A DNA stretch of 64,000 nucleotides from an uncultured Flavobacteriaceae bacterium (GCA_947502975.1 CANNBV010000002.1:997251-1061250), one strand, 5' to 3'. Shown: positions 1 through 9,139, counted from the stretch's first letter. The notes: a model not told the origin generated them from the sequence alone. Numbers and translations: made by a program.

Positions 1-52
1 AGGTGCGAGGACTTGTAACGTAAAGCCCGACCCTTGGGTAAGCCCAAATAAA
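1..52 (-). repeat. Dispersed intergenic repeat relic (GGGTCGGGCTTT family), copy 1, cut by window edge
   Basis: Read on the minus strand, this stretch has the core TTTGGGC-TTACCC-AAGGGTCGGGCTTT, which recurs on the plus strand at 21741-21770. The core contains a short dyad (ACCC..GGGT). It lies between genes and codes for nothing visible. GC content is well above the flanking AT-rich DNA. From memory, sequences of this kind are scattered between genes in many flavobacterial genomes; their origin is not known to me. The left end is outside the window. Confidence 0.6.
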
Positions 53-160
53 AATTTGGCATGTTATATGTAATAATAAATTGAAAGCTTTTTAGTCTTT
101 TACACAATAAATACCGTATATAAACTATTTAGTATAGGTTAGCTATTAAACAACAACACT

Positions 161-2095
161 ATGAATAGATTATTTTTAGTTCTAATTATCGCACTTTTTT
201 GTGGTATAACATCTGTAAATGCACAAAATTACAGTACGCATCAAGTTAAAAAGGGAGAATCTATTGAGGAGATAGCAAAACGCTATTATGTAACTCCTTT
301 TGATATTTATAGTTTGAATCCTGATGCTAAAAAAGGACTAAAGCCTAATACTATTTTAATTATTCCGATTTCGAAGGCAAAAAAGCCAAAAATAACTGAA
401 ATTAAGGAATTACAAGGGTTTAAAAAGCACAAAACAAAGCGAAAAGAAACACTTTTTAGTATTGCAAAAAAATATGGTGTTGAAATTGAAGATATTAAAA
501 AACACAATACCTCGCTTTATGCGAATAATCTAAGAAAAGGACAAAAACTTCAGATTCCAGTTTTTAAAATTACTAAGATTGAGGAAGACCTAGAGACACA
601 GAAAACCTACACCGTTTTGCCAAAAGAAGGGAAATGGCGTATTGCTTATAAATTTGGAATAACTGTAGCTGAGTTAGAAGCTTTAAATCCAGAGATGGGC
701 GATGTATTGCAAGAAGGACAGCAAATTAATGTACCGAATATTGATACTACTGATGAGAAGGAGATAGATGAACAATATAGTTACTATAAAGTGTTGCCTA
801 AGGAAGGGTTTTACAGATTGAAGTTAAAACTAGATTTGGAGCAAGACCAATTGGAAGCACTTAATCCAGGTTTGGCTGAAAGCGGTTTGAAGGCAGGAAT
901 GATTTTGAAAATTCCGTTTTCTGAGACAGAAGGAATGACTGCTGAAAACTTAGAGTATACTAATTTGGTAAATAATATTAGCGATTATGAGACGAAGCAT
1001 ATCGCATTAATGTTGCCATTTCGATTAAATCAAGTAGAATTTGATTCTATAGCTGATACGAAACGAAGCATAAGAAAAGACCCATATTTGGATGCGTCTT
1101 TAGATTTTTACTCTGGGGTGCTTATGGCAGTAGATTCTCTGAAAAAGTTAGGGGTTTCCCTTAAATTAGATGTTTACGATACAAAATATCAAAATATAAC
1201 AGTATCCAGAATTTTAGATGATAATGATTTTGAAAATGTAGATGCAGTAATAGGGCCATTAACTACTAAGAATTTTAATACTGTTGCAGGAGCACTTAAA
1301 AAATATCACGTTCCTGTAGTTTCACCTATAGGAACAAAAATAAAATTACATGATAATGTATTTCAAACCAGACCTTCTGATGATTTACTAAAAAGTAGAG
1401 TGGTTAGTTTTGTTAAGAGTGATAGTTTACCAAAAAATATTGTAATTCTTTCCGACTCTAAAAATAAGGTAATAGCCAATGAATTGAAAAGAGAATTTAA
1501 CACTGCCACCATTGTGTTTTCTCGAAAAAATAAAGACGGAAAAGATGAATATTTTGTTACTAAGGATGATATTGAAGCTGCTCTTAAACCAGGTAAGAAT
1601 TATGTGTTTATAGAAACTCAAAACGAAAGTTTTATTTCTGGAGCTACAAGTGTTTTAGCCGCACTAAATTTAAAGGTAGATCCAGAAAAACCGGATGTAG
1701 AGAAAGCAGAGATAGTATTAACTACGACTAGATTTAATGGGGCTTTTGAGGGAGATGAGGTAAATAATACACACTTGTCTAAGCTACAGTTTACTTTTGC
1801 AACGTCTTCAAATAGTACTAGTGAAGATGAAAATAATTCATTTGTTAAAAGTTACAAGAAAGCCTATAACATTACTCCAGGAAGACGCGCGGTTAAGGGT
1901 TTTGATTTAACTATGGATGTAGTGTTACGTATGGTAACCTCTGAAGATTTATTTATGTCTGTTAACAATGCTCCTTTAACGGCTTATGTTGAAAATAAGT
2001 TTGGTTATAAGAAGAAGTTATTTGGTGGTTATTACAATGATGCTGTATATCTTGTGAAGTATGATGACCTTAAGATTGTTGAAGTAAAGCAATAA
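161..2095 (+). CDS. LysM-domain protein with periplasmic-binding-protein-like C-terminal half
   Basis: A 644-residue exported protein. Residues 1-21 form a signal peptide ending in VNAQ. Four LysM-like peptidoglycan-binding repeats follow (about 23-68, 88-134, 148-192 and 207-251), each ending in an IP or VP tail; the third and fourth are more divergent, with KEG in place of the usual GET. Residues about 280-640 resemble a type 1 periplasmic binding fold (amino-acid ABC transporter binding protein type), with alternating strand/helix pattern around DAVIGPLTTKNF. The combination suggests a wall-bound periplasmic sensor or binding protein. No transporter permease is adjacent, so the ligand is unknown. 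The same architecture is common in flavobacteria, often beside guaA, which would lie outside the window. The start is the first ATG before the signal peptide. Confidence 0.85.
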   Translation: MNRLFLVLIIALFCGITSVNAQNYSTHQVKKGESIEEIAKRYYVTPFDIYSLNPDAKKGLKPNTILIIPISKAKKPKITEIKELQGFKKHKTKRKETLFSIAKKYGVEIEDIKKHNTSLYANNLRKGQKLQIPVFKITKIEEDLETQKTYTVLPKEGKWRIAYKFGITVAELEALNPEMGDVLQEGQQINVPNIDTTDEKEIDEQYSYYKVLPKEGFYRLKLKLDLEQDQLEALNPGLAESGLKAGMILKIPFSETEGMTAENLEYTNLVNNISDYETKHIALMLPFRLNQVEFDSIADTKRSIRKDPYLDASLDFYSGVLMAVDSLKKLGVSLKLDVYDTKYQNITVSRILDDNDFENVDAVIGPLTTKNFNTVAGALKKYHVPVVSPIGTKIKLHDNVFQTRPSDDLLKSRVVSFVKSDSLPKNIVILSDSKNKVIANELKREFNTATIVFSRKNKDGKDEYFVTKDDIEAALKPGKNYVFIETQNESFISGATSVLAALNLKVDPEKPDVEKAEIVLTTTRFNGAFEGDEVNNTHLSKLQFTFATSSNSTSEDENNSFVKSYKKAYNITPGRRAVKGFDLTMDVVLRMVTSEDLFMSVNNAPLTAYVENKFGYKKKLFGGYYNDAVYLVKYDDLKIVEVKQ

Positions 2096-2136
2096 GTACG
2101 TAATATTTAGCGTTTTGCTTTAAACTTTTATTTTTT

Positions 2137-2679
2137 GTGTATAAGATTATTTTAATCGCATTTTTCTCAATCGTTATACAGAGTGATAATGAGCCTGTAA
2201 TGTCATGGAGCGAGAGTTACCGCTTAACTTGGGAAGATTTTAAAGCCAAACCAAAATATAACGTAAGCGCAGTAGCTACAACGGCTTCGGGCATCACATT
2301 TGGATTTTCTGTAAAGCAAAGTGATAGTCGTGTTATAAGTTTTACTACAGAAGTTGAGGCGCATTTTTACCCAGAACAGTCGTGGTATAAAGCTGATCGT
2401 GCAGACAATCATGTTTTAGGACATGAACAGTTACATTTTGATATTACTGAACTTCATGCGCGGAAATTTAGAAAGCGTATTAGCTTACTAAAAATCACCA
2501 ACGATATAGCTAAGCGTTTAAGAGCTACACACAGAACTATAAATAAAGAGTTGGCAGCTTTTCAAAATCAATACGATACTGAAACTAATTTTTCTAGAAA
2601 TATTGAAGTACAACTGCAGTGGCAGGCCTTTGTAAAAAAAGAATTAGATAAACTAGATGATTTTAAATCTAAAAGTTGA
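2137..2679 (+). CDS. DUF922 family secreted putative zinc protease
   Basis: A 180-residue protein with an N-terminal hydrophobic segment (IILIAFFSIVI) that looks like an export signal. The central motif HEQLHFDITELHARKF has an HExxH core plus a downstream His, as in DUF922 proteins, which are predicted secreted zinc-dependent proteases. The tail is rich in charged helices and the family's W-E-D-F motif (TWEDFKAKP) is near the N-terminus. The start is GTG at 2137; the next in-frame ATG at 2200 would remove the signal peptide, so GTG is preferred. The gene lies 41 nt after the LysM gene on the same strand and may be co-transcribed. The substrate is unknown. Confidence 0.7.
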   Translation: MYKIILIAFFSIVIQSDNEPVMSWSESYRLTWEDFKAKPKYNVSAVATTASGITFGFSVKQSDSRVISFTTEVEAHFYPEQSWYKADRADNHVLGHEQLHFDITELHARKFRKRISLLKITNDIAKRLRATHRTINKELAAFQNQYDTETNFSRNIEVQLQWQAFVKKELDKLDDFKSKS

Positions 2680-2730
2680 AGTGGTTTATCAGAGAACCAG
2701 AATAATATGCTTAGCTAGATTGTAATAGTG

Positions 2731-3366
2731 TTAATTATCTGATCTGACAACACTCCAGCGATTAAGATAAAGACCATCATAAATTACTATAACTGTATTT
2801 CCAGGTTTCAATATTAAATCACCATCAGCAGAAAATCTATTGGCAGGTGTTGAGGTTGAGTTGTTTTCTGATAAGATTTTTAAATCTGTACTAGTACCAT
2901 TATATATATAAACTATTCTTCCATGTTCTCCAGCAACAATACCTCCCAATTCGGCTCCAGAATGTACAATCCTAAAAACATTAGAATTATAATTGGCACC
3001 GTTGAGTAAAAAATCAACATTATTATTTTGACCAGAAGCACTAGGTAATGTTATACTAGTAAAACTAAGAATTTGAGGATTAGAAATTAAAGGTATCCAT
3101 CTAACATCTTTCCAAAAGTAAAAACCAGGACGGACATCATTAATTGTGGCAGTATTGTAAACTAAAGTTCCATCTATAAGTGTACCAGTATCAGGATTGG
3201 TAACAGGTAATTCTTGACTGGTTTGAACCAATGCTACTCGAGGGATTAATATACCTTGGTTTGTACTTGTAACATCCAAAGCTGCTTTTGGTTCGGTTGT
3301 ATTTATTCCTACTTGCGAAAAAACAGTGCCTGATATTAGAAGGAGAGAGAGAGCTAATATTTTCAT
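2731..3366 (-). CDS. Secreted tail-fibre-like protein
   Basis: About 211 residues from ATG at 3366; an upstream TTG at 3375 is possible but adds only three residues. The signal peptide (ILALSLLLISGTVFSQ) is followed by VGINTTEPKAALDV and NQGILIPRVAL, which is the typical opening of Bacteroidota surface proteins that resemble phage tail-fibre or collar stalks. The rest is Asn/Thr/Gly-rich beta structure with no recognisable enzyme motif and no type IX C-terminal signal. It stands alone, convergent with the DUF922 gene. The role is unknown; a surface structural protein is my inference. Confidence 0.6.
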   Translation of the reverse strand: MKILALSLLLISGTVFSQVGINTTEPKAALDVTSTNQGILIPRVALVQTSQELPVTNPDTGTLIDGTLVYNTATINDVRPGFYFWKDVRWIPLISNPQILSFTSITLPSASGQNNNVDFLLNGANYNSNVFRIVHSGAELGGIVAGEHGRIVYIYNGTSTDLKILSENNSTSTPANRFSADGDLILKPGNTVIVIYDGLYLNRWSVVRSDN

Positions 3367-3562
3367 TTTAAACAATTTACAGATACGAATATAAAAAAAA
3401 TTTGCTCTCAGTAAAAAATAGATAAATAATAAGTAAGGATTTTAGTTAGATTAGAGGGAACATGTAATATATCTAACAGAATTTTATAAACTTTAGCTCA
3501 AAAGATGAATATATATAGCATGTATTCAAATCAATTTATTTTTAAATCTGTAGATTAGCTAA

Positions 3563-3790
3563 GTGTTACCAGATAAACAATTCTTGATAGACTTGGCGCA
3601 TACTAAAATGCCTTATGGTAAATATAAGGATAGGTACCTCATAGATTTACCAGAATACTATGTGGTTTGGTACCATTCAAAAGGGTTTCCTAAAGGAAAA
3701 TTGGGTGATATGTTAAGACAGGTGTATGAACTAAAAATTAATGGTTTGGAGTATTTGGTAAGAGAGATAAAAGAGAAGTACCCTAAGTGA
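3563..3790 (+). CDS. DUF3820 family protein
   Basis: A 75-residue soluble protein with the DUF3820 signature: MPYGKYKDRYLIDLPEYYVVW followed by KGFPKGKLGDML and a C-terminal Leu/Lys/Glu helix. Members are small conserved bacterial proteins, some described as putative quorum-sensing-regulated factors, without a settled biochemical role. The start is GTG at 3563; no ATG precedes the conserved core except the internal one at MPYG, which would leave out the LIDLAHTK lead. It is a single-gene unit with no functional hint from its neighbours. Confidence 0.75.
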   Translation: MLPDKQFLIDLAHTKMPYGKYKDRYLIDLPEYYVVWYHSKGFPKGKLGDMLRQVYELKINGLEYLVREIKEKYPK

Positions 3791-4007
3791 TTTTTGGGTT
3801 TCGTTTAACGATCAGCTAAACTCGTTTTAATGCTGTTTAAGTTTTGTTATAAACAATTTTCTTATCTAATACATTGTCCTCTTAGGAGTATTAATAATAA
3901 TAGATTATTAAAGGGATGATTATGAATGATATACCCTGATATACATTTTAGGCCATAAAGTTTTGACTTAACTAATAAGGTTACAATTAGTGGCTTTGTA
4001 TTAAAAC

Positions 4008-5012
4008 TTATCTTTTTAAAGCACCAGAAGTATTTCCGCCCATTAAGCTTTTTATATTTTCTAAAGATACCATATTTACATCTCCCATGACGGTGTGTTT
4101 TAATGCACAAGCAGCTGTAGCAAAATTTAGAGCTTCTAATTCATCTTCATAATGTAATAATCCATAGATTAAACCTGCAGCAAAGGCATCTCCTGTACCA
4201 ACACGATCAATAACATGAGAAATGTTAAGCATTTCGGTTTTTATAAATTCTTTTCCAGTCCAAAATCTTCCTTGTATTGCCTGCTCCGAAGCACTTATTG
4301 ATTTTCTTTTTTTTCCCACAACTTTTTTGATTTTTGGGTATGCTTTCATAAGTTGGGCAGCAGAGTCTTTAAATTTGCCTCCTATTCGGCCAAGTCCGAA
4401 CATTTCATAAATACCTCGAGGGCTAGTGATTACGATGTTACAGTGTTCTACTAATTGGGGTATAATTTCTTGCATGGTTTTTCCATATTTCCACATGTTT
4501 TTTCGTGAATTGATATCGCCAGAGACTGTAATTCCCATTTTATTTGCTGTTTTAATAGCTTCTAAACAGGACATGGCAGCTCCCTCTGAAATCGCAGGGG
4601 TAATACCTGTCCAATGAAACCAATCAGCCCCTTCTAAAACTTCTTCCCAGTTAATCATGTCTGGTTGTATTTTAGAAAAAGCAGAGTTTTCTCTTTCATA
4701 TACAACAACACTTGGTCTATGTACAGCTCCTTTTTCTAAAAAATACATGCCCAATTTGTTGTCACCGTAAATAATTTGGTCACTACTTAGCCAGTTTTTT
4801 CGTAAAAATTGTGTTGCTGCTTTTCCTAAGGCAGTATCTGGAAAACGAGTCATATGAGCAGCTTTCATGCCAAGGTATGCGCATGATATGGCTACATTTG
4901 CTTCGCCCCCTCCATAAACAATGTCGAAAGAGTTCGCTTGTGAAAATTTTAAATGCCCTGGTGGAGATAAACGCATCATTACTTCTCCAAATGTTACTAG
5001 TTTTTTAGCCAT
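4008..5012 (-). CDS. PfkB-family sugar kinase (2-dehydro-3-deoxygluconokinase-like)
   Basis: About 334 residues from ATG at 5012, where MAKKLVTFGEVMMRLSP begins; an upstream TTG at 5054 adds 14 non-conserved residues. It has the N-terminal ribokinase-family glycine motif (YGGGEANVAIS, about residue 31) and the C-terminal catalytic motif DRVGTGDAFAAGL, whose Asp is the general base. Overall it resembles KDG kinases, which phosphorylate 2-keto-3-deoxygluconate with ATP in uronate or alginate breakdown. No KDPG aldolase, dehydratase or polysaccharide lyase is next to it, so the sugar specificity is unconfirmed. The gene is monocistronic as far as visible. Confidence 0.8.
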   Translation of the reverse strand: MAKKLVTFGEVMMRLSPPGHLKFSQANSFDIVYGGGEANVAISCAYLGMKAAHMTRFPDTALGKAATQFLRKNWLSSDQIIYGDNKLGMYFLEKGAVHRPSVVVYERENSAFSKIQPDMINWEEVLEGADWFHWTGITPAISEGAAMSCLEAIKTANKMGITVSGDINSRKNMWKYGKTMQEIIPQLVEHCNIVITSPRGIYEMFGLGRIGGKFKDSAAQLMKAYPKIKKVVGKKRKSISASEQAIQGRFWTGKEFIKTEMLNISHVIDRVGTGDAFAAGLIYGLLHYEDELEALNFATAACALKHTVMGDVNMVSLENIKSLMGGNTSGALKR

Positions 5013-5118
5013 ATTTAAATTGTTTACAATGTCTCCGATAAGAAGTCTTTTCAATACTTTTTATCACTCGTTAAACGAAGGTAGCCGAAAATTTTTACAA
5101 AGTCAAATACCTGAAAAA

Positions 5119-6291
5119 TTACTCTTCAATACGATTTTCATCAAATGCTGATGGCAATAACTTTGGTATGAATTTCACCACTAGAGGCAGTAATAATGCA
5201 CCGCCAGGTAATAAAAAAATAGCCAAACTTGGTATGGATTTGAAAATATCTAAAAGTTGTTCTTGTACCTTTTGTTGTTCATCTTTATTCAAATCCCTTA
5301 TGGTAGATTGTGTGAGCAATACCATAAGTTCCTTACTATCCTTAAGTTCTTGGTAAAGTCTCTTACTGTTTCTTGAGATTAGTTTTGTTACCATCTTACT
5401 AGAGTTGTTGTAAAAACTCTGCACCATATTTTTAGAACTTAAAAGGGCAATATTATCCTTATGTAATGTGTAAAACTGATTTACAGTTTTTATGGCTTGA
5501 TTTGTCCTAGAAATATTTAACTGTAAATCTGTACCTAATTTCTCAAGGAAAACCTGCTCTTCTAAATCTATAGTTTGGTCGCTCCAAGTTGCCATACAGG
5601 CTAAATCTAAAATATAATAGCGCTCTTCTTCTGTAGTTAAATATGAAATGGCTTTTTTATAGTTTAGTTGTTTGTTATCGTTAAAGCGTAGTGATGATTG
5701 AAATAGTTTTATTAAGCTTTCATCATAATGATGCTTTTTTTCCTTAGAATTTAAAACATCCAAAGAAATAGTAATAATAGAAGCCTCTAATTTTTTTATA
5801 TAGTTTATAGAAAACGTTTGATTTACTAAATACGCTTTATACGCTAGCACATCTACATACAATAGCGCATTTATAATAAAATAGTTGAAGTTTTTAGTAA
5901 GAACATTAGCATCTATTTGTATGCGTTTGTGTATAATGTTTTCAAGTTGTTCATGAGATTTTTTACCACTTAATAAGTCTTTAAAAAATGAAGTTTTAAT
6001 ATCGCTTATTTCAGAATAAAAATCTAACACACATTCTACAAAAGGCACATTGCTGTCAGAATTGTAATGCGTGTAATATAAGGCTAGACATAGGTTTGTT
6101 TTACAAATTTCTTCCTCTGTAAGATCACCTTTAGCTACTATTTGAGCAATACTGTTTTGGTTACTGCCGTAAATAAAGCCACATGATCTTAATGCATCAT
6201 AAAATGCTTCAGTACTAAAACTCAAGAAACGATTATTTAAAGCTATTTCGCTTTCTAACTTTTTTATCCAACCAGATGCCGATGGGTTCAT
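5119..6291 (-). CDS. LETM1-related biofilm-associated protein
   Basis: A 390-residue protein without a signal peptide. Most of it is alpha-helical, with a TerB-like stretch (YILDLACMATWSDQTIDLEE, about residues 227-246). The C-terminus carries the LETM1-like segment: a hydrophobic LAIFLLPGGALLLPLVVKFI followed by PKLLPSAF. In Bacteroidota such proteins are named LETM1-related biofilm-associated proteins; the function in bacteria is not established. The hydrophobic segment could be a membrane anchor. The gene is alone on the minus strand and its start ATG is well defined. No regulation is visible. Confidence 0.65.
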   Translation of the reverse strand: MNPSASGWIKKLESEIALNNRFLSFSTEAFYDALRSCGFIYGSNQNSIAQIVAKGDLTEEEICKTNLCLALYYTHYNSDSNVPFVECVLDFYSEISDIKTSFFKDLLSGKKSHEQLENIIHKRIQIDANVLTKNFNYFIINALLYVDVLAYKAYLVNQTFSINYIKKLEASIITISLDVLNSKEKKHHYDESLIKLFQSSLRFNDNKQLNYKKAISYLTTEEERYYILDLACMATWSDQTIDLEEQVFLEKLGTDLQLNISRTNQAIKTVNQFYTLHKDNIALLSSKNMVQSFYNNSSKMVTKLISRNSKRLYQELKDSKELMVLLTQSTIRDLNKDEQQKVQEQLLDIFKSIPSLAIFLLPGGALLLPLVVKFIPKLLPSAFDENRIEE

Positions 6292-6350
6292 TTATTTCTA
6301 TTAGAGAATAGTAAAAATAAACTTTTAAGCTGATATGTGTAGAGTTTTTG

Positions 6351-6393
6351 TTTAACAAAACTTTAACAAAACCACTCTTTTCTTTTTTCCGTA
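6351..6393 (+). promoter_or_regulatory. Tandem TTTAACAAAAC repeat and candidate ECF-type promoter before the DUF4331 gene
   Basis: TTTAACAAAAC occurs twice head to tail (6351-6361 and 6362-6372), a period of 11 bp or one helical turn. AAC at 6370-6372 is followed 17 nt later by CGTA at 6390-6393, a spacing and -10 core like those of many ECF sigma promoters. An ECF sigma / anti-sigma pair lies 4 kb downstream facing this locus. The assignment is inference; I did not find the same pattern clearly before the sigma gene. Confidence 0.3.
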
Positions 6394-6439
6394 GGTATGG
6401 CTGAGAGCAAAAATAATAATAACAAAAATCTCAAAAATC

Positions 6440-7090
6440 ATGAAAAATTTAAAAACAGTTTTAGGAGTTGGAGTATTAGCCGTGGCTAGTTTCTTCTCAA
6501 TTGCAGCAGACCATATCGATGCGCCTGCTGTACAAGGTGGTACAAGTGATGTTACCGATTTTTACGCCTTTCAGGGTGAAAACACTGATAATTTGGTATT
6601 TGTAGCTAATGTTCAAGGGCTGATAAGTCCTGCTAATACTGCAAACGCATCTTTTGATGAAAATGTATTGATAGAGTTTAATATTGATAATACAGGTGAT
6701 AATGTTGAAGACTTAGTGATACAAGCCATTCCAAGGGACGGTAAGATGTACTTTTTTGGGCCAGTAGTGCCTTCGCAAACGGGATTGAATAGCACTATAG
6801 AAACTAGTGCCGCAGTTGGTGGTTTAGTAGATATTACTACTTATGGTTCTAGTGCTACAGTAGCTACAAATGGAGGTATGAGCTTTTTTGCTGGGCCAAG
6901 GGATGATCCATTCTTTATGGATTTTGCGCAATATTCGGCGATTATTGGTGGAACAGCCACAGGGTTTAACGATCCAGGTGTTGATACTTTCGCTGGCTCT
7001 AATGTGATGTCAATTGTAGTAGAAGTGCCTAAATCACTGATTGGTGGTTCAGGAACTATCAATACTTGGGTAGAAAGTAAAACGAAATAA
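6440..7090 (+). CDS. Secreted DUF4331-family protein (N-terminal-half type)
   Basis: A 216-residue exported protein with a signal peptide (VLAVASFFSIAA) and mature start DHIDAP. The sequence GGTSDVTDFYAF and the following beta-rich part match the N-terminal half of DUF4331 proteins. The usual C-terminal signature of the family (ND..F...FPYLA.P) is missing here and is found instead in the next gene, 32 nt downstream. The two genes therefore look like one family architecture divided between a soluble exported protein and a lipoprotein. The molecular function of DUF4331 is unknown. The link with the ECF sigma operon facing this locus suggests extracytoplasmic-stress-type control, but that is inference. 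Confidence 0.7.
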   Translation: MKNLKTVLGVGVLAVASFFSIAADHIDAPAVQGGTSDVTDFYAFQGENTDNLVFVANVQGLISPANTANASFDENVLIEFNIDNTGDNVEDLVIQAIPRDGKMYFFGPVVPSQTGLNSTIETSAAVGGLVDITTYGSSATVATNGGMSFFAGPRDDPFFMDFAQYSAIIGGTATGFNDPGVDTFAGSNVMSIVVEVPKSLIGGSGTINTWVESKTK

Positions 7091-7122
7091 TAATAGTAAT
7101 TAATCTTATCAAAATATAAATT

Positions 7123-7680
7123 ATGAAAACTTTTAAAATATATATACTAGCAATAGCAGTTTCATTTTTGACATTCAATTGTTCGAATAATGACGACAAT
7201 GTCACTATACAGCCAACAGTACCAGATTTTTCTGGAACATATTCTCAAGCAGATCAAATGGGCAGACCCGCAGTAAATACGGTATTTGTTTCATCTGCAA
7301 ATAAGGATATGTTTAATGTTACCATTCCTTCTGAACAAAATGGAGCATTTCAAAGTATGTTTGAGGCAAACTTAACTGCGTTGAGCCCAGCTTTTGCAAA
7401 CCCAGGAGATCAAAATGCATTGATGTTAGATGCTCCAACATTTACAGGATTATTAGCAACAGATGTATTAAATGTTTCTCTTGACGGAAAAACAACTTTT
7501 TTTGATGGTACCAATGTTTTAACAGGGCGCGCTCTAGCTGATGATGTAATTACAGTAGAACTACTATTGATTTTTGGAGGAGAAGATTTTATGGAAAACC
7601 CAACCTTATCTGATGATAATGTAGATGGTAATGATAAGCCTTTTTTAACCTCATTCCCTTATTTAGCCTCACCATGGTAA
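7123..7680 (+). CDS. DUF4331-family lipoprotein (C-terminal-half type)
   Basis: A 185-residue lipoprotein: the signal peptide ends in the lipobox TFNC, so Cys is about residue 20. The body contains QMGRPAVNTVF and ends in DDNVDGNDKPFLTSFPYLAS, the C-terminal signature of DUF4331 proteins. It complements the preceding gene, which holds the N-terminal half of the family. Its position 32 nt downstream points to one transcript. A strong hairpin terminator follows directly (7693-7727). It presumably sits on the periplasmic or outer-membrane face and could bind its partner; that is inference. Confidence 0.65.
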   Translation: MKTFKIYILAIAVSFLTFNCSNNDDNVTIQPTVPDFSGTYSQADQMGRPAVNTVFVSSANKDMFNVTIPSEQNGAFQSMFEANLTALSPAFANPGDQNALMLDAPTFTGLLATDVLNVSLDGKTTFFDGTNVLTGRALADDVITVELLLIFGGEDFMENPTLSDDNVDGNDKPFLTSFPYLASPW

Positions 7681-7692
7681 TGGCTACTTGTG

Positions 7693-7727
7693 CCGAGTAT
7701 GCCTTCACATTGGTATGCTCGGTTTTT
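7693..7727 (+). terminator. Rho-independent terminator after the DUF4331 pair
   Basis: An 11-bp stem (CCGAGTATGCC with GGTATGCTCGG, two G-T pairs) and 8-nt loop are followed by TTTTT. It ends the DUF4331 transcript or acts as an attenuator before the TPR gene. It also argues against starting the next gene at 7690. Confidence 0.8.
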
Positions 7728-7752
7728 AATTACAAACAAAAAAGAGAACACA

Positions 7753-9051
7753 ATGAAACCTATTAACTTAATATTTTACACAATTTTAGTATTCGTATTC
7801 GGATGCAAAACAAATTCAAATGCACCAAAAAGTGTTACAAATGCAAAAGACTACAATCAATATTTAGTAGTTGAAAAAAATGAGATGTTAGATGCTGCAC
7901 AACAAGATTATATGTTTTGGGAAAAAAAGCTAGAAAAAGAACCAAATCAGTTTCCATATTTGGTAAAAGCTGCAGCATCTCAATCTCTATTGTTCAATCA
8001 AACTGGAAAAATAGAATATTTAATCAATGCTGAAAAAAAGCTCGTAAAGGCTAACATTGCAACAGATTATAAAAACTCTAGTTATTTGAGAGCTTTAGCG
8101 AGAAACTATATTTCTCAACATAAATTTAAAGAAGCCTTAAAATTATTGAAGCAAGCTGAAACTATTGGAGATCGTTTAAAATCTACTCAAAAGATGCTTT
8201 TCGATACTTATTTGGAGTTAGGTAGCATTGACAAAGCGAAATCATATTTAAGTAAAATTGAGAACTATAAAGATTTTGATTTTTTAATAAGATTGTCAAA
8301 ATGGAATGACCACAATGGTGACTTAGATAAAGCTATTTTGTATTTAGAAAAAGCCGCTGAAATGGTGGAAGCATCAAAAAATAAAGGCTTAATGCAATGG
8401 GCATATACCAATTTGGCTGATTATTATGGGCATGCTGGAAAAATAGAAGCATCATATATACATTATCTAAAGGCTTTAGAGATTGACGCACACGATGCTT
8501 ATGCTAAAAAGGGTATAGCTTGGATTGTGTATTCTTATGAAAGAAATACAGATGAAGCTTTACGAATTTTAAATGCTACTTCAGCTTCCTATAGTGCACC
8601 AGATTATCATTTATTAAAAGCAGAAATCGCTGAATTTAAAGGTGATGAAGTTCTCAAAAACAAAGAGTTAAATAGTTATAAAGTAGCAATTTCTAATACT
8701 ATGTATGGCGATATGTACAATAAGTACAATGTGTTGTTATTTACTGAAACTAAATCTAATAATGAAAAAGCATTAAAAATTGCAAACATTGAAATAAGCA
8801 ATAGACCCACTGCTCAATCTTATGACTTATTAGCATGGACGTATTTTAATCATGGAGATGTTGAAGATGCTTTAGAAGTGATGAAAAATCATATAGAAGG
8901 AAAAACATTTGAACCAGAAGTGATATACCATATGGCAGAAATATATAAAGCTAATGGTAAGATAAAAGAAGCTAAAAGTTTAAAAGAGGAATTACTTGAA
9001 AGTACTTTTGAATTAGGACCATTAATGACAGAAAATATTAAGAATATTTAA
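7753..9051 (+). CDS. TPR-repeat lipoprotein of the DUF4331 locus
   Basis: About 432 residues from ATG at 7753, which opens a lipoprotein signal (LVFVFGCK, Cys about 16). An upstream in-frame ATG at 7690 would run through a terminator hairpin and is rejected. The mature protein is built of helical TPR-like repeats, clear around ALKLLKQAETIGDRL, AILYLEKAAEM and HYLKALEIDAHDAYAKKGIA. TPR proteins are scaffolds for protein complexes; no enzyme domain is present. From recall, DUF4331 genes in flavobacteria are often followed by such a TPR protein, which supports a shared, still unnamed envelope process. Confidence 0.7.
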   Translation: MKPINLIFYTILVFVFGCKTNSNAPKSVTNAKDYNQYLVVEKNEMLDAAQQDYMFWEKKLEKEPNQFPYLVKAAASQSLLFNQTGKIEYLINAEKKLVKANIATDYKNSSYLRALARNYISQHKFKEALKLLKQAETIGDRLKSTQKMLFDTYLELGSIDKAKSYLSKIENYKDFDFLIRLSKWNDHNGDLDKAILYLEKAAEMVEASKNKGLMQWAYTNLADYYGHAGKIEASYIHYLKALEIDAHDAYAKKGIAWIVYSYERNTDEALRILNATSASYSAPDYHLLKAEIAEFKGDEVLKNKELNSYKVAISNTMYGDMYNKYNVLLFTETKSNNEKALKIANIEISNRPTAQSYDLLAWTYFNHGDVEDALEVMKNHIEGKTFEPEVIYHMAEIYKANGKIKEAKSLKEELLESTFELGPLMTENIKNI

Positions 9052-9139
9052 AAGAATGAAGTAGTAATATAATTGAGGGGTTATTTACTACAGAATGAAA
9101 CCTACTTAAATGTTTGGTTTTAGGTTTTTTGTTTGAGTG

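Noticed and set aside
3862-4110. 82-codon minus-strand frame overlapping the 3' end of the sugar kinase
   Set aside because: Out of frame with the kinase, Cys/His/Lys-rich by chance, no initiation context.
6390-6410. CTGAGAG motif before the DUF4331 gene, as in TPP riboswitches
   Set aside because: The second conserved core (GAACCTGA..GGATAATGCC) and the three-way helix are absent, and the downstream gene has no link with thiamine.
7690-7752. Extended N-terminus of the TPR lipoprotein
   Set aside because: It would translate through a strong terminator hairpin and hide the lipoprotein signal that begins at 7753.
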